Shown here: positions 51,616 through 61,730 of the stretch, one piece after another
Numbering within the stretch: position 1 is the stretch's first letter
Layout of the letters: every line of letters begins with the position of its first letter
Origin: Euborellia annulipes
Taxonomy: Eukaryota > Arthropoda > Insecta > Dermaptera > Anisolabididae
Length of the DNA stretch: 64,000 nucleotides
Assembly: GCA_023213315.1 (NCBI GenBank)
Contig: JAKCPI010010877.1
Location: 62,001 to 126,000, forward strand
Direction: 5' to 3'
Program-made: the position numbers and the translations under genes
The notes under the pieces: generated by a model
Seen by the model: only the letters and a program-made list of their open reading frames with translations
The model's database searches: none
Told to the model about the DNA's origin: nothing

Positions 51616-52305
51616 TTTTACTTTCCTATATACGTATAGAGAGAAAGTATTGGATTCATGTCAAAAGTTTGATGTCAAGATTTTGATGCATATACATATT
51701 TTGAGGTCCATAAGTCCAAAAAAGGTCCCGCAAAAATGTTCTATCTTTGTGTGATTTCAAACGTGAAGGAAATGAGCTTCGAAGTTGAAATTTTATCTTT
51801 AAGTTAGATACTCACGCGGAAAAATAAAATAATCTTTTGAACAAAATCGGCCAAAAATTACTAGTACTTTACTAATGTACTTTTTTAGATTTTTTCGAAT
51901 TTCTCAAAATTCACTGGAAGGATTTTGATTAAAATTCATAAATCAATTATTTTTTAGATGCTCTATAAAAAGTATATTAATAAGTTTTTTCCTAAAATGT
52001 GTTTGAAGTACACTTTACTGATGTAGTATTTCAGATTCCTTTACTTTCTCTTATTTCAAATGAAAGCATTCGTAGATCAGCGTCATTTATTAAACGCAAA
52101 TGGTCAAGTTTGGAACTAAGGTCCTATGGAAAACTCGACACAAAAAAATCTGGTGTCACTGCACCAGGGGCGTATATAAGAGAAAAATTTTCGTGTCTCT
52201 AAAAAAAAATTTCTATATACGCCCCTGCATCGCACAGTACACAACTTTAAATTACCTAAGGTAAGTTATAGTTGTGTGCTGTGATTTAATTCACACCAGA
52301 TTTTT
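51616..52305 (-). mobile_element. P-family repeat with a 62-bp MITE in its palindrome
   Basis: TTTTTACTTTCCTATATACG; AATTACTAGTACTTTACTAA near 51857; palindrome 52148-52305 interrupted by the small element at 52165-52226. TAAGTTATAGTTGTGTGCTG and AATTCACACCAGATTTTTT close it. Confidence 0.8.
52165..52226. mobile_element. 62-bp hAT-like micro-MITE
   Basis: CAGGGGCGTATATAAGAG and ATTTCTATATACGCCCCTG form 14-bp perfect terminal repeats. Flanking octamers CACTGCAC and CATCGCAC agree at 6 of 8 positions. It sits in the left arm of a P palindrome. Extremely short but with clear ends. Confidence 0.75.
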
Positions 52306-52309
52306 TTTT

Positions 52310-52770
52310 TAAACTTTAGCAAACATTAAATTAGTTTAAATATTAGAAAAGTGAATGAAGTAGGCGAGGCGAGGCAAAGTCTCAGTCCCAGGGGCGAAGA
52401 CCTTAAGTAACGACTACGCCTTTGCATCACATGAATGATTTAGATAGCGGTCTCATTGGGAAAAAAAAAAAATAAATAAATATATATATATCATAATAAA
52501 CGAGTTATAATTAACGATCTTTTCCAAATGTCACTTAATTTGAAATCATAAATATTAACTCTATTTTTTTTTTTTTTTAATTTACGGTAGCACTCGGCGA
52601 ATTTTCTAAATAAAATATTAAGTTATAAATTTCTCTTTTTTTTTTAATAGATTGAAAATATTAAATTTCGGTTTATTTTGAGATAGCCAATTATGAGTGT
52701 TATATCTAGATACCTGTAAAATAAATAAAGCATCTTAATGGAGATATACACTAGCGGATTTCTATTAAAC
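52310..52770. other. AT-rich stretch with a short unique patch
   Basis: AAGTAGGCGAGGCGAGGCAA and CAGTCCCAGGGGCGAAGACC near 52360-52400 are less AT-rich. CAGGGGCGAAG resembles a hAT end without a partner. Otherwise featureless. Confidence 0.35.
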
Positions 52771-52773
52771 ACT

Positions 52774-53587
52774 TTACTTTCTCTTTACTACATATATATA
52801 AAGAGAAAGTATTGGATTCTTTAAAAAATTTGATGTCAAGATTTTGATGAAAATGCAGGTTTTGAGGACTCTGAGTCCAAAAAATGGTCTGTGTTCAAGG
52901 GTGGATCCAGAGGTGTTTCTCGGGGGGAGGGGGAGGGGGAGGGGTAATCTGGTGTGATTCGTCGCACAGCACACTATTTTTTCTTAATTTCGATAATTTA
53001 AAGGCGCATTCTGTGCTTGTTTGCCAGAATATAAATACAAATCAAAATTTTAAGTACTATTAATTTTTAAAATTTTACATTAAAAATAAATTTTTTTTCG
53101 AAAAAAAAGTATTTTTTCAAATCTCGGGGGGGGGGGGGTAATTACCCCCTTTACCCCCACCTATATCCGCCCTTGTCTGTGTTCTATTTAAAGTATGAAG
53201 AAATTGAGCTACGAGGTTGAAATTTTATATTTAAGTAAGACATTCTCCTGAGGCGTGAAAATTATCTTTTAGAGTACTAGTACTTTACTGATGTACTTTT
53301 TTCGATTTTATAAAAATCCGGTCCAACGATTTTGATTAAAATTCATAAATCAATTATTTTTTAGATGCTCTTTAAAATATATTTGCCCTCAAAATTGTTT
53401 GAAGCACACTTTACTCCTGTACTTCAAAGGAAAGATGGGAGAAATGGTAACCAAATATAAATATTTTTCTAAATTTTACATGTACCTCTCGGTATTTAAA
53501 TATATGACGATAACAGAAAATCTGGTGTGGCTAACACAGCACACAACTTTCAATTACAAAATGTGTCCGATCAGTCACACCAAATTT
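52774..53587 (-). mobile_element. P-family repeat split by a hAT MITE
   Basis: CTTTACTTTCTCTTTACTAC; the MITE at 52896-53175 after ATGGTCTGTGTT; P resumes TCTGTGTTCTATTTAAAG; GAGTACTAGTACTTTACTGA near 53271; palindrome 53519-53587 (TCTGGTGTGGCTAACACAGC; GATCAGTCACACCAAATTTT). Confidence 0.85.
52896..53175. mobile_element. hAT MITE, longest copy, perfect 8-bp duplication
   Basis: TCTGTGTT at 52888-52895 and 53176-53183. Ends CAAGGGTGGATCCAGAGG and TATATCCGCCCTTG. The interior holds the P-type palindrome in the opposite sense to the surrounding P copy (TCTGGTGTGATTCGTCGCAC; GCTTGTTTGCCAGAAT) and a GGGGGGGGGGGGG run. Confidence 0.9.
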
Positions 53588-53589
53588 TT

Positions 53590-54360
53590 TTTTTCATATT
53601 GAGAAAAAAATATTTTTTTTTTACACTTTTGTGTCTGTAATATTAAAATAAAATTCCACCATCCAATTCGAAACGTCAAATGAAACAAATTCATATTTTT
53701 TTCTTTTTAATTAAAAAATAATTTTATCAGATCACTGATTCGAAAAGTAGATATGAAATCCTTTAATAAGTAAATATGTTTATATATATATATAAAGGTT
53801 TTCCATAACGATTATTCATGGTCCGTGGTTCAATCCCCAATAAGCCCCAACATCGGAATTCAGCCAGTCGTGAATTATTAGCCAATATAAAGACATCGAG
53901 GGATAATAGCTGGACACACACACACATACACGCACACGTACTCACTCACTATTTATTATATTTATTAGCATAAATAATATCAATTGTATTTCTCTGCTTG
54001 TAATATTAAAGATACATATGATAAATGAATATTGATTTTGGAAACAAAGTACTTTAAATAATCGTGATATATATTTTAAATTTACGCCCATTTTGAGTTG
54101 CTACCGGGGAACGTTGATTCACCCACTCAAAAAAAGTGAATGTTCCCATATGAAATAGTTTTGAGTTCTATTTTCCTCTTATAAAAAATCAAATCCCAAT
54201 TAATTTTTAATTTTTAAATACTTGTAATTAAATTTCTCAAATAAAAAATAATAAAAATTTTTATAAATGAAAATTTTTTTTTTTCAATTTATTTAATTTT
54301 TCAAAAAGTAATTTAATTTCGAAAATAAATAAGTATTTTTTTATAATTTTAATTATTATA
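53590..54360. other. AT-rich stretch with a B-box-like site
   Basis: GGTCCGTGGTTCAATCCCCA (53820-53839) contains GGTTCAATCCC, a B-box match, but no A box lies 30-60 bp upstream; probably a SINE fragment. (CACA)n at 53915-53935. The 54085-54180 patch (GAGTTGCTACCGGGGAACGT) is less AT-rich. No gene. Confidence 0.4.
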
Positions 54361-54365
54361 CCTAC

Positions 54366-54902
54366 TAGCCTCGCGTCTAGCCAGGGGGCTCGCCCCCTGG
54401 ACCCCCCGCCAGCTGGCTCGGGCCCGCCTACGGCGGACCCTCGCCTTTCTTGATGAGAAACTGCGTGGCGTCTAGACAGGGGGCTACGCCCCTGGACCCC
54501 CGCCAGCTGGCTCGGGCCCGCCTGCGGCGGACCCTCGCCTTTCTTAATTATGAAAAGAAAATTATTATTAATACTAACAACTAAGTATTCCAGTCCAGTG
54601 CCTGCTTGAGGATTTGTTTACCTTCATAGAATACACAACTGCAAAGAATACTTAAATATTTCTCTATACATTTCCTATGGGAGCAATCGTAACTTTAGGA
54701 ATTAATAACTCAAAAAGTTATAGGAATTTCGGGACCCGAGTATTTTTCCGGGACTCTCCATAACCTCCTCTATAAGACTGCAAAATTTCGTTTCAAAATT
54801 CCAACGGGAAGTTGGTCAAACAGAGCGTGACAGACGGACAGACAGACAGACAGACGGACGGACAGACAGACAGACGGACACTCCGCAATTATTATATATA
54901 GA
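54366..54902 (-). mobile_element. Non-autonomous Helitron with duplicated 3' terminus
   Basis: Minus strand: 5' end TCTATATATAATAATTGCGG (54902 downwards, preceded by A), GTCCGTCTGTC repeats, body, then the 3' module twice. The outer copy (54366-54455) ends with hairpin CCAGGGGGCGAGCCCCCTGG and then CTAGACGCGAGGCTAG followed by T. The inner copy (54472-54540) has CCAGGGGCGTAGCCCCCTG and CTAGACGCCACGC. The A/T insertion site, TC start, 3' hairpin and CTAG end are the defining Helitron features. No Rep/helicase is encoded, so it depends on an autonomous partner. Confidence 0.85.
54828..54890. repeat. (GACA)n/(GACG)n microsatellite
   Basis: ACAGACAGACAGACAGACGG and GACAGACAGACAGACGGACA near the 5' end of the Helitron. 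Shorter runs stand at the same place in its relatives. Confidence 0.9.
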
Positions 54903-54999
54903 TTTTTCTAGTAAAAAAAAATATATAATACAAAAAGCATTTTAATTAAAAATAAGAAGAAAAATTTTATATTAACTTTAGTATAAAATTATTAATGAA

Positions 55000-55335
55000 G
55001 TAAACAAATGATTTGCCATCTGTTGTGAAATATGTTAATTAAAATAGCAGTCAGCTTCAATGAGCAGGCCTATATTTCCCTCATTCTCCAAGGGAGTTGG
55101 TTGCTAAGGCCAAGTTATTAATATGGTATTTAATTTAAATTATGTGGCACGGTACAGAGCAGGGTGGTATTAAGCCCACTTGGGATAGAGAAGGGTTGGT
55201 TATATATTCCTATATGAAACGAGTTTCTCTCACTCCTTCAACAAGTTAGTTAAATTTTTCATACGTTTCAAGGCTAGGCAAGAAGAAGCCGTGTACAGAG
55301 AGAGCAAACTCATATCAAATCTAATTTCAAGAACT

Positions 55336-55369
<34 letters not shown>

Positions 55370-55425
55370 AAACGACAACATTCAGGGTTGTTCCCTTCCT
55401 TTGGTAATTAAACTACTGTTTTGAT
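55000..55425. other. Unique island; candidate conserved element
   Basis: Repeat-free, moderate composition: TTGCCATCTGTTGTGAAATA, ATAGCAGTCAGCTTCAATGA, GGTTGCTAAGGCCAAGTTAT and GAAGAAGCCGTGTACAGAGA. It ends in (GA)16 at 55336-55367. GTTGCTAAGG is X-box-like. No convincing frame. Confidence 0.3.
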
Positions 55426-55429
55426 TTCA

Positions 55430-55865
55430 AAAACAGACATCCTGTTTTGTTTTTTTACAAACAAATCTAATCACCTGCTTTTTGCATTTCATCTATTCAT
55501 ATTTTAATTTTATGAAACATTTGAATATGTCGAAGTAAAGAAACATACTGTGAATTCTTTATTTTGAAATAAAGCCCCCCCCCCCCTCCTAGTATCACCA
55601 TTTTCGAGATGTTGACAAATATTAATTGCTTTAGACTTCCACAATTATTGTTATTGAATATAAAATATTTATTTTTTTTTTACATAAATCGTGGATTATT
55701 TTAACAAATAATAATACAAAAATATGTTATAAAATAAAGTTAAATAGAATATTCTTCATGAAGTTCTCCATTTTTCGTTATTTTGTTTGAAATTATGGGA
55801 GGAATAAAATAATAATGAATTTTTTTTGAAAATTATTTAATCTTTCGATACGATGTACCATCATC
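55430..55865. other. AT-rich stretch, unassigned
   Basis: C11 run at 55575. No frame or family recognised. Confidence 0.45.
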
Positions 55866-55868
55866 ATG

Positions 55869-56065
55869 CAAGGGCGGATACAAGGGGGGTGTAAAGGGGG
55901 TAATTACCCCCCCCCAGATTTAAAAAAAATACTTTTTTTTTCGAAAAAAAATTTATTTTTAATGTAAGATTTTAAAAATTAATACTTAAAAATTTGATTT
56001 GTATTTAAATTACCGAAATTAGAAAAAAATAGTGTGCTATGCGACCAGTCACACCAGATTATTTT
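55869..56065. mobile_element. hAT MITE, right end replaced
   Basis: CAAGGGCGGATACAAGGGGG, GTAATTACCCCCCCC and ACCAGTCACACCAGATTA match the other copies. The G/C tract and CCGCCACTG terminus are replaced by the tandem array that follows. Confidence 0.7.
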
Positions 56066-56079
56066 GGTTTGGCGAGAAA

Positions 56080-56440
56080 AAAATGTTCCGCGGCGGCAAA
56101 CCAAATTGTGGTTCCGCGGCGGCAAATTTCTGTTCCGCGGGCGGCAAAAAATTGGCGCCTCTAAAAAAGGTAAAATATTTTTCCGGCCGGGGAAAAATTT
56201 TGGTTCCGCGAAAAAAAAAAAAATGTTTCGGCAAAAAATTATATTTTTCCGGTTGGGGAAAAAATTTTGGTTCCGCGAAAAAAAAATGTTTCGGCAAAAA
56301 ATTGGCGTCTCTAAAAAAAAGGTAAAATATTTTTCCGGCCGGGGAAAAATTTTGGTTCCGCGAAAAAAAAAAAAATGTTCCGCGGCGGCAAACTTTGGTT
56401 CCGCGGGCGGTAAAAATTTTTACCGACTTTCGAGAAAAAA
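56080..56440. repeat. Tandem array of GC-rich and poly-A blocks, period about 150 bp
   Basis: GC words (TTCCGCGGCGGCAAA, TTTTTCCGGCCGGGGAAAAA, GGTTCCGCG) alternate with A7-A13 runs. TTGGCGCCTCTAAAAAAGGT at 56152 recurs as TTGGCGTCTCTAAAAAAAAGG at 56302, and a shorter unit lies between. The 198-codon frame across it (56034-56630) is an effect of the repeats (GSAKKK-type translation) rather than a convincing protein. GGTAATGAAAATCCATTACC and GTCCAGCCCTAA follow at 56466-56497. Confidence 0.85.
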
Positions 56441-56679
56441 CCGGTTTTTTTTTTCATTATCGAGGTCGGTAATGAAAATCCATTACCGTCCAGCCCTAAT
56501 CCTTTCCATAACTTTAAATACATACAATGTTTCAGTTACTAACGTTCTATTTTATTGTATATTTTACAGGCCAAACTGTTTTTTACGACAATTCATTTAT
56601 CCTAATACTCTTAAGACAAAATATTTATAAACCAACTTGGGGTCTCGACGTAGTCAGTTCCCGTCGGTTGTAGTAAGAT

Positions 56680-56924
56680 TCCCTAGTACTTTTTGGCCGA
56701 TTTTGTTCAAAAACTTCGTGTTACGTGGGGTCCCTGACTTATATATAAAATTTCAAAGTCCTCTTTTGTTCTTGAGATATTTTGTTCACTGACAGACAGA
56801 TCATGTTGGAAAAACCACTTTTTTGGACTCAGGGGACCTCAAAACTTGTCAAAATCTCGATTTTTGACATGAATCCAATACTTTCTCTCTATATTTATAT
56901 ATATATATAAAAGTAAAATTTTTT
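56680..56924 (+). repeat. P-family copy, tail half
   Basis: CCCTAGTACTTTTTGGCCGA, GAAAAACCACTTTTTTGGAC, CATGAATCCAATACTTTCTC and a (TA)n tail. Confidence 0.75.
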
Positions 56925-56929
56925 TTGGC

Positions 56930-57125
56930 ACTGTTTATTTTAGTAATAATAAAGTGTTATTAAATACAATAAAATACAACTTTTCGGCTACAGTCATCAA
57001 TAGGTAGATTCGTTCACTTAGAGCAATAAACCTATTTTAATACTAGTTAGGGTTCACTGCTTTTAGTAAACGAATCAACCTGATGACGGCTGTTGTATTA
57101 CTAAAATAAATAACAATTTATGAAA
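56930..57125. mobile_element. Foldback element, CTGATGACGGCTGT family
   Basis: TTTATTTTAGTAATAATAAA at the left mirrors TTGTATTACTAAAATAAATA at the right. Inner arms ATAGGTAGATTCGTTCACTT and AGTAAACGAATCAACCTGAT are inverted. CCTGATGACGGCTGTTGTAT (57080-57099) is the hammerhead-like half; its GAAAC partner is lost. It matches 1978-2480. Confidence 0.6.
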
Positions 57126-57429
57126 AAATATTTTAAATATCAACCTTATTAACCCTAGAACGCACAAGCTTTTTTGGAAACGCAAAGTCACAAGGAGGGC
57201 CTCTCAGGCCCACTATATGTTTAATAGGTTTTTCAACACATTTTTGAATAATTATATTAATTTTTTTTTCATTAATTTATTTTAAAATTTATAAAAATAT
57301 ATAACTAATCAATATTTTATTCATACTTTTAAAATTTTTATTTTAAAAATATCTTTTACATATAATTTTTTTAGTACAATGACCATTTCAAATATTTATT
57401 TTAGATTTCTTTTATCAGCAAACTTGTTT

Positions 57430-57985
57430 TCTTTTTATTTTAGTTGGACACAAATAACATCTTCTTCTTGTAGGATCTTAGGATCAAAATTTTATTTTGA
57501 CGTTGAGGGGGTACTTCCTCAATGACCATTCTGATTGATTTCTGTAGTCCTTGTATCGATATTCTTTTTATGTGATCGCAAATTAATTCTTCACTCAATT
57601 CAACTAAAAATTTTTTTTGTAGGTTTTTTTTTATATTATCATGAGATTTGTGTTTTAAATTAAAATAAATGATCATTGATGCAATTACACATACCGCAAT
57701 ACAGTTTTCGAAAACGGCCAACAACCAATGATTTGTTTTTCTTTTGCACCTAGGCTATACTACCGTATGAGTGTCTGTCAATTTATCCATTGGGGGTGTC
57801 CAAAAAAAAGAGTGAAAAGATTCGATTAACATATCTACTTCTCCTTTCGGGTGATTATAATTTTGGGGCATGTTCATAAACAATACCAATATTGTCTGAA
57901 TGATGTAGACTCGACAAGAGTAAAATAGACTTCCTTGTTTTAGGCACAGAGAGACAAGCGCAAGGAGAGTAGATCCAAAAAGTGG
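57430..57985 (-). pseudogene. piggyBac transposase, C-terminal part
   Basis: Read on the minus strand: TRKSILLLSSLHHSDN (the xKxVxxLSTxH strand near the catalytic core), then MDKLTDTHTVV, stop, PRCKRKTNHWLLAVFENC (the GG-VDxxD and RKT-xxWPLxxFxxxLD region) and FLVELSEELICDHIKR (FLxxLGxxLxxPxxxxR). One in-frame stop and a frameshift are visible. The usual C-terminal cysteine-rich zinc-binding domain is absent or unrecognisable. It once catalysed precise cut-and-paste at TTAA and is now inactive. Confidence 0.85.
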
Positions 57986-58225
57986 TATTTTTTTTTCTAT
58001 TAGGTGAAAATTCAGCTGGAATACATTTTTTATTTTTTCTAAACTATCTTTTCCAATAAAACATGGAGTATTGAAAAAGGAATTATGAGTCAGGTGTAAA
58101 TTTATCTAAATAATAAGTATAAATTTTATTTTTATCAACATCTTCATTACTTGAATTTTTATTATTTTATTCACTAATATGATCTCTATACTCTAATTTT
58201 TTCAAGAATAATGTCTTTATCATCG

Positions 58226-58415
58226 ATAATATTTCAATATCCTAGCTCTTTTCATTCTTTAGATATTTTGTTCACAGACAGACCATGTTTCAAAAAGAAC
58301 TTTTTTGGACTCAGGAGACCTCAAAACGTGTATATCCATCAAAATCTCGACATTGAATTTTTGACATGAATCCAATACTTTCTATATAATTACATATATA
58401 GGTAAGAGAAAGTAA
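58226..58415 (+). repeat. P tail fragment inside piggyBac
   Basis: TTTCAATATCCTAGCTCTTT, CTTTTTTGGACTCAGGAGAC, GACATGAATCCAATACTTTC and ATATAGGTAAGAGAAAGTAA. The complete P 3' terminus is nested in the piggyBac element. Confidence 0.75.
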
Positions 58416-58873
58416 AAGCATTCTTGAATGTTATCAGAAGATATAATCTCAAAAATATAGAGAAGCTTTGAGATCCGAAAGTCAAGATGAAACTGACAGT
58501 TTTCTTGATTTTTTCAAAATTTATAAAGAATTTGACAATATTTATTTTATTATTTAAAAAAGACATGACAATTTTAAATATTTAAATACATAATACATAA
58601 TAGGTTGTCATTTAAAGTGGTTTAAATACCCAGAAACCACAAGGGCCTGGGAGGCCCTCCTTCTGACTTTGTGTTTGTAAAGTGGTTCGAAGAAAAAATA
58701 AGGCATAAAAAAAATTTTTTTTTTTTTTGAAAAACCCTTTAAAAATACCTTTATTATGAATAAATGGAGGAATACTAAAAACTTGAAATTTATAAGAAGC
58801 TTTTTCTGGGAGTTATTGAGAAAAAACGGAGTGACCGGGCCTCAAAGGCCCTGGTTATGTGTTCTAGGGTTAA

Positions 58874-59255
58874 AACAAATGATAATATTATCGTATTTAA
58901 ATAATTGGTATCGTTAAGATCTATGCCGAAAAGACATCAATAAAAAAAAAACCTTATTTTTCTTATATCAATATGCAAAACGATTGTCGGTATACTAACA
59001 AAGAATAAAATGAAAAAATATTTTCCTATAATTTGTCCGGAAATAACAACAGAAACATTATGCATAAATTAAAATAGACATCGTTTCTTCAAATAATTTT
59101 AGATCCATACCCTAGAGGTAAATTTTTTCACTCTAATAATTTTTCAATCAATACACACGATAGACAAATATTTGTAATGTTATGGTCAGAATCAATAAAA
59201 AAAAAAATTAAGTAGCTTGAAAGTTTTATGTTGGTTAGGTTTTAGTGGCTCTTAA
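58874..59255. other. AT-rich stretch, unassigned
   Basis: No frame, no repeat family and no tRNA boxes recognised. Confidence 0.45.
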
Positions 59256-59261
59256 TAATAA

Positions 59262-59507
59262 GCGCTCACCGGCCCCCGCCCTTCTCTGAGGAGCTTTAAG
59301 GCCCTTAGGGCGGAAGAGAAGGTCTTAGAGCTGATCGGGAAATTGGGATTAACACCAACATCCTCCTCCCTGATCGGCCCGTTTGAAACCTCTCTTTTAC
59401 TCTTCGCCGGGGTCCCAAATGTAATTTCCGGATTCTATGAAGCCGTTGTGGTTAATTGCCTTGCGTTTTCTTTCCCTCCCCTCCTTTTTTTTTTTATTTT
59501 ATTTTAA
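59262..59507 (+). CDS. Candidate exon: 81-codon open frame in a balanced-composition island
   Basis: The plus frame is open from 59262 to the TAA at 59505. There is no ATG, so it would have to be an internal exon. It encodes GPRPSLRSFKALRAEEKVLE, then LIGKLGLTPTSSSLIGPFET and LLLFAGVPNVISGFYEAVVV. The block is close to 50% GC over 220 bp and repeat-free, a sharp contrast with both flanks. No family is recognised. The opposite strand has only a 24-codon frame. A conserved non-coding element is the alternative. Confidence 0.25.
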   Translation, partial: ALTGPRPSLRSFKALRAEEKVLELIGKLGLTPTSSSLIGPFETSLLLFAGVPNVISGFYEAVVVNCLAFSFPPLLFFFILF

Positions 59508-59614
59508 CTTAAAGAAAAAAAAAAACTCATTTATATTTGATAAAATTAATCATGGCTTAAGGATAATTGTTCAATAAATTGAATTGAAATATTCTACAGT
59601 CAATATTTTGTTAA

Positions 59615-60092
59615 TGTTTACTTTCTTTTACCCATATATATATATATAGAGAGAGAGAGAAAGAAAGTATTGGATTCATGTCAAAAAAAAATTTGATGTC
59701 GAGGTTCTCTGAGTCCAACAATGTGGGTCCCTCCCTCAAAATAGTTTCTCAAAATAAAGCAAGAGCAATGAGGTTGAGATTTTATACCTCTATTTAATTT
59801 AGATACCCTTCTGAAGGTGGGAAAATAAGCTTTTAAATAAAATATGCTTAAAAGTACTAGTACTTTTTGAGTTTTTTCGATTATCTCAAAAATTTTTTCT
59901 TTGTTTATAAATTTTACATCTTGAATTCTAATTATATTAACGGTGGCAAAAATTAGCCCCTGGTCTAATAAAACATTATTTTTAAATAAATAAACATTCT
60001 AATATATTAGTGGAAACTAAATAAAAATTCTGTTGTGACAAGCACAAAAATAAAGGTAAGAGAAAGTTGTCTGCTGACACACCAGATTTTTT
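59615..60092 (-). repeat. P-family copy, scrambled
   Basis: TTTACTTTCTTTTACCCATA, (TA)n and GAGAGAGAGAGAAAGAAAGT (expanded tail), AAAGTACTAGTACTTTTTGA near 59850, then a decayed body and TCTGTTGTGACAAGCAC ... GACACACCAGATTTTTTTT (60030-60092). Confidence 0.7.
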
Positions 60093-60302
60093 TTGTGTGT
60101 GAACCTCTTTATCCCCTCATAGACCACCGATCCTCACCAATCAATTCAGGGATCGTAAGAATTAGTATTAGAATAATATATTGGAAGTTTTTTTCCTTAT
60201 TGCAGGTGTACGGCAAAAAGAATAAAGATAACTTTATTTTTTGATGAAAATTTTTATTTTTGACAACCAGTCCGAATTCAGGTCATCAACAAAAAACAAA
60301 AA

Positions 60303-60679
60303 TCTGGTGTGACTGGCTCACAGCACACAACTTTCGATTACCGAAGGTAATGCTTGTCACAACAAATTTTTCGTGTCGACAGTATATTTAATTTCCTCCG
60401 CCGATATATTAGAATTCAAGATGTAAAATTTATAAGTATGGGAAAATATTTTTATTTTGTTACCTTAAATATAAAATTTCAACCTCCTAGCTCAATTCCT
60501 TCATGCTTAAAATTGAACACACACACCCACCCAACCACGGACAGACCATGTCGCGAAAACCACTTTTTTGGACTCAGGGGACCTCAAAACCATCAAAATC
60601 TCGACATCGAATTTTTGACATGAATCCAATACTTTCTCTCTATATATATTAACATATATAGAGGTAAGAGAAAGTAAAA
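60303..60679 (+). mobile_element. P-family repeat, middle deleted
   Basis: Palindrome 60303-60371 (TCTGGTGTGACTGGCTCACA; AATGCTTGTCACAACAAATT). The body jumps from TTTTGTTACCTTAAATATAA to AAATTTCAACCTCC, so about 200 bp with the CTAG palindrome are missing. The terminus ATAGAGGTAAGAGAAAGTAA is intact. Confidence 0.85.
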
Positions 60680-60879
60680 AAAAATTCATCAAAAAATAAA
60701 GTTGTTCTTTAATGTTTTTGTCGTTCACCTGCATTAAAGAAAAAACTTCCAATATATTATTGTGATCCTCAGCAATGATGTTTCGGTCGTGACAAAAAGA
60801 AGAGTATGGAGTTTAATATATTGTGATGTGCAAATTCTGATAACGATTTTTGTATTAATTTTTGGCAAGTTCTAGTTCT

Positions 60880-61200
60880 AAATAAAACAATGTTTAATTA
60901 CAATCCCCCTTTTTTCCCACTTAATTGTACTGCACTGTCGCATTTGTTGATATATTTACGCGATATATCTTCAAAGATCGAACAGTGTCCTGCCGTTGAC
61001 GCGCCCCCCTCATCGAATTTCCCGCATAAATCGCAAATTTGTCTCCCTCCGAGTTCACGTATGCAAATGCACACAGGGGAACCAACTTGAAAATGTTGTC
61101 TGCCCTGGCAATTTAAATGATTAACTATCGCCACTGTTGTATGTTTGAGAAGACAGAGTGGGGTGTGAGTTTCGACTATGTAATGATGGGCGATTTTGTA
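60880..61200. other. Unique island; exon or regulatory candidate
   Basis: Balanced composition, repeat-free, open on both strands: plus 60890-61090 (66 codons), minus 60898-61134 (78 codons). The minus frame contains ICDLCGKFDEGGASTAGHC, a CxxC-x(14)-H-C arrangement reminiscent of a zinc-binding fold but not a proper C2H2 finger. On the DNA side it has CGTATGCAAATGCACAC (octamer ATGCAAAT) and AATTTAAATGATTAAC. I cannot decide between exon and enhancer. Confidence 0.3.
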
Positions 61201-61204
61201 TGTT

Positions 61205-61720
61205 TAAATAAATGTATATATATATAACGCAATATTGTCCACTTCATTCCTCTATCTACAAAAACAGATAGATATAGTATGCATAAATACTTTGGTGGTT
61301 GTTTATACATACACACACACACACACACACATACACAAGAATAATGAGTGAAGGGGGAAAGGGGGGGGAACTCTCATCCGAGCAATTCAATTATAGTGAC
61401 GGACGGACGAGGTTATCCACAATTATCCACACTACATTGAATCAACTAGAAAATTTGCACATTTACTAAAACATTCAATGAGTGTGTGCTTAGCTATTGG
61501 ATGCATCTGAAAATTAAAAAAAAAAATTTAAACACCACTTTAAAATGAAATTTTACAAGTGAATTTAATTTTGTATGCATATTTTTTACATTTTAAAACT
61601 GATTTTGAATTAAGAACGGCTTAATGTACGTACATATAATGTATGCATGTAATAAAAAAAAATTTCATGGAAATTGAATTCATATGATGAAAATTTAAAT
61701 TAAATAACAGGAGGGGGGGG
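61205..61720. other. Unassigned, partly unique
   Basis: (CA)n at 61311-61332; GACGGACGGACGAGGTTATC near 61399; the remainder is AT-rich. No frame. Confidence 0.4.
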
Positions 61721-61730
61721 TGATTATGCT

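Larger units (their letters stand above)
57153..58869 (-). mobile_element. piggyBac-like transposon, 1,717 bp
   Basis: TTAA stands at 57149-57152 and 58870-58873. The ends are CCCTAGAACGCACAAG and ATGTGTTCTAGGG. Subterminal inverted repeats GGCCTCTCAGGCCC and GGGCCTGGGAGGCCCTCC are present. These are the canonical TTAA target and CCCTAGAA-type termini of piggyBac. The interior holds a decayed transposase (57430-58000, minus) and an inserted P tail fragment. At about 1.7 kb it is shorter than the usual 2.3-2.5 kb, so roughly the N-terminal half of the coding region is gone. Confidence 0.9.

Noticed and set aside
53820..53839. Possible tRNA gene (GGTTCAATCCC B box)
   Set aside because: No A box or acceptor stem upstream; the preceding 60 bp are (TA)n and unrelated sequence.
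56034..56630. 198-codon frame, longest in the window
   Set aside because: It is a translation of GC/poly-A tandem repeats (GSAKKK-type) plus part of a hAT MITE; overlapping frames on both strands are open for the same reason.
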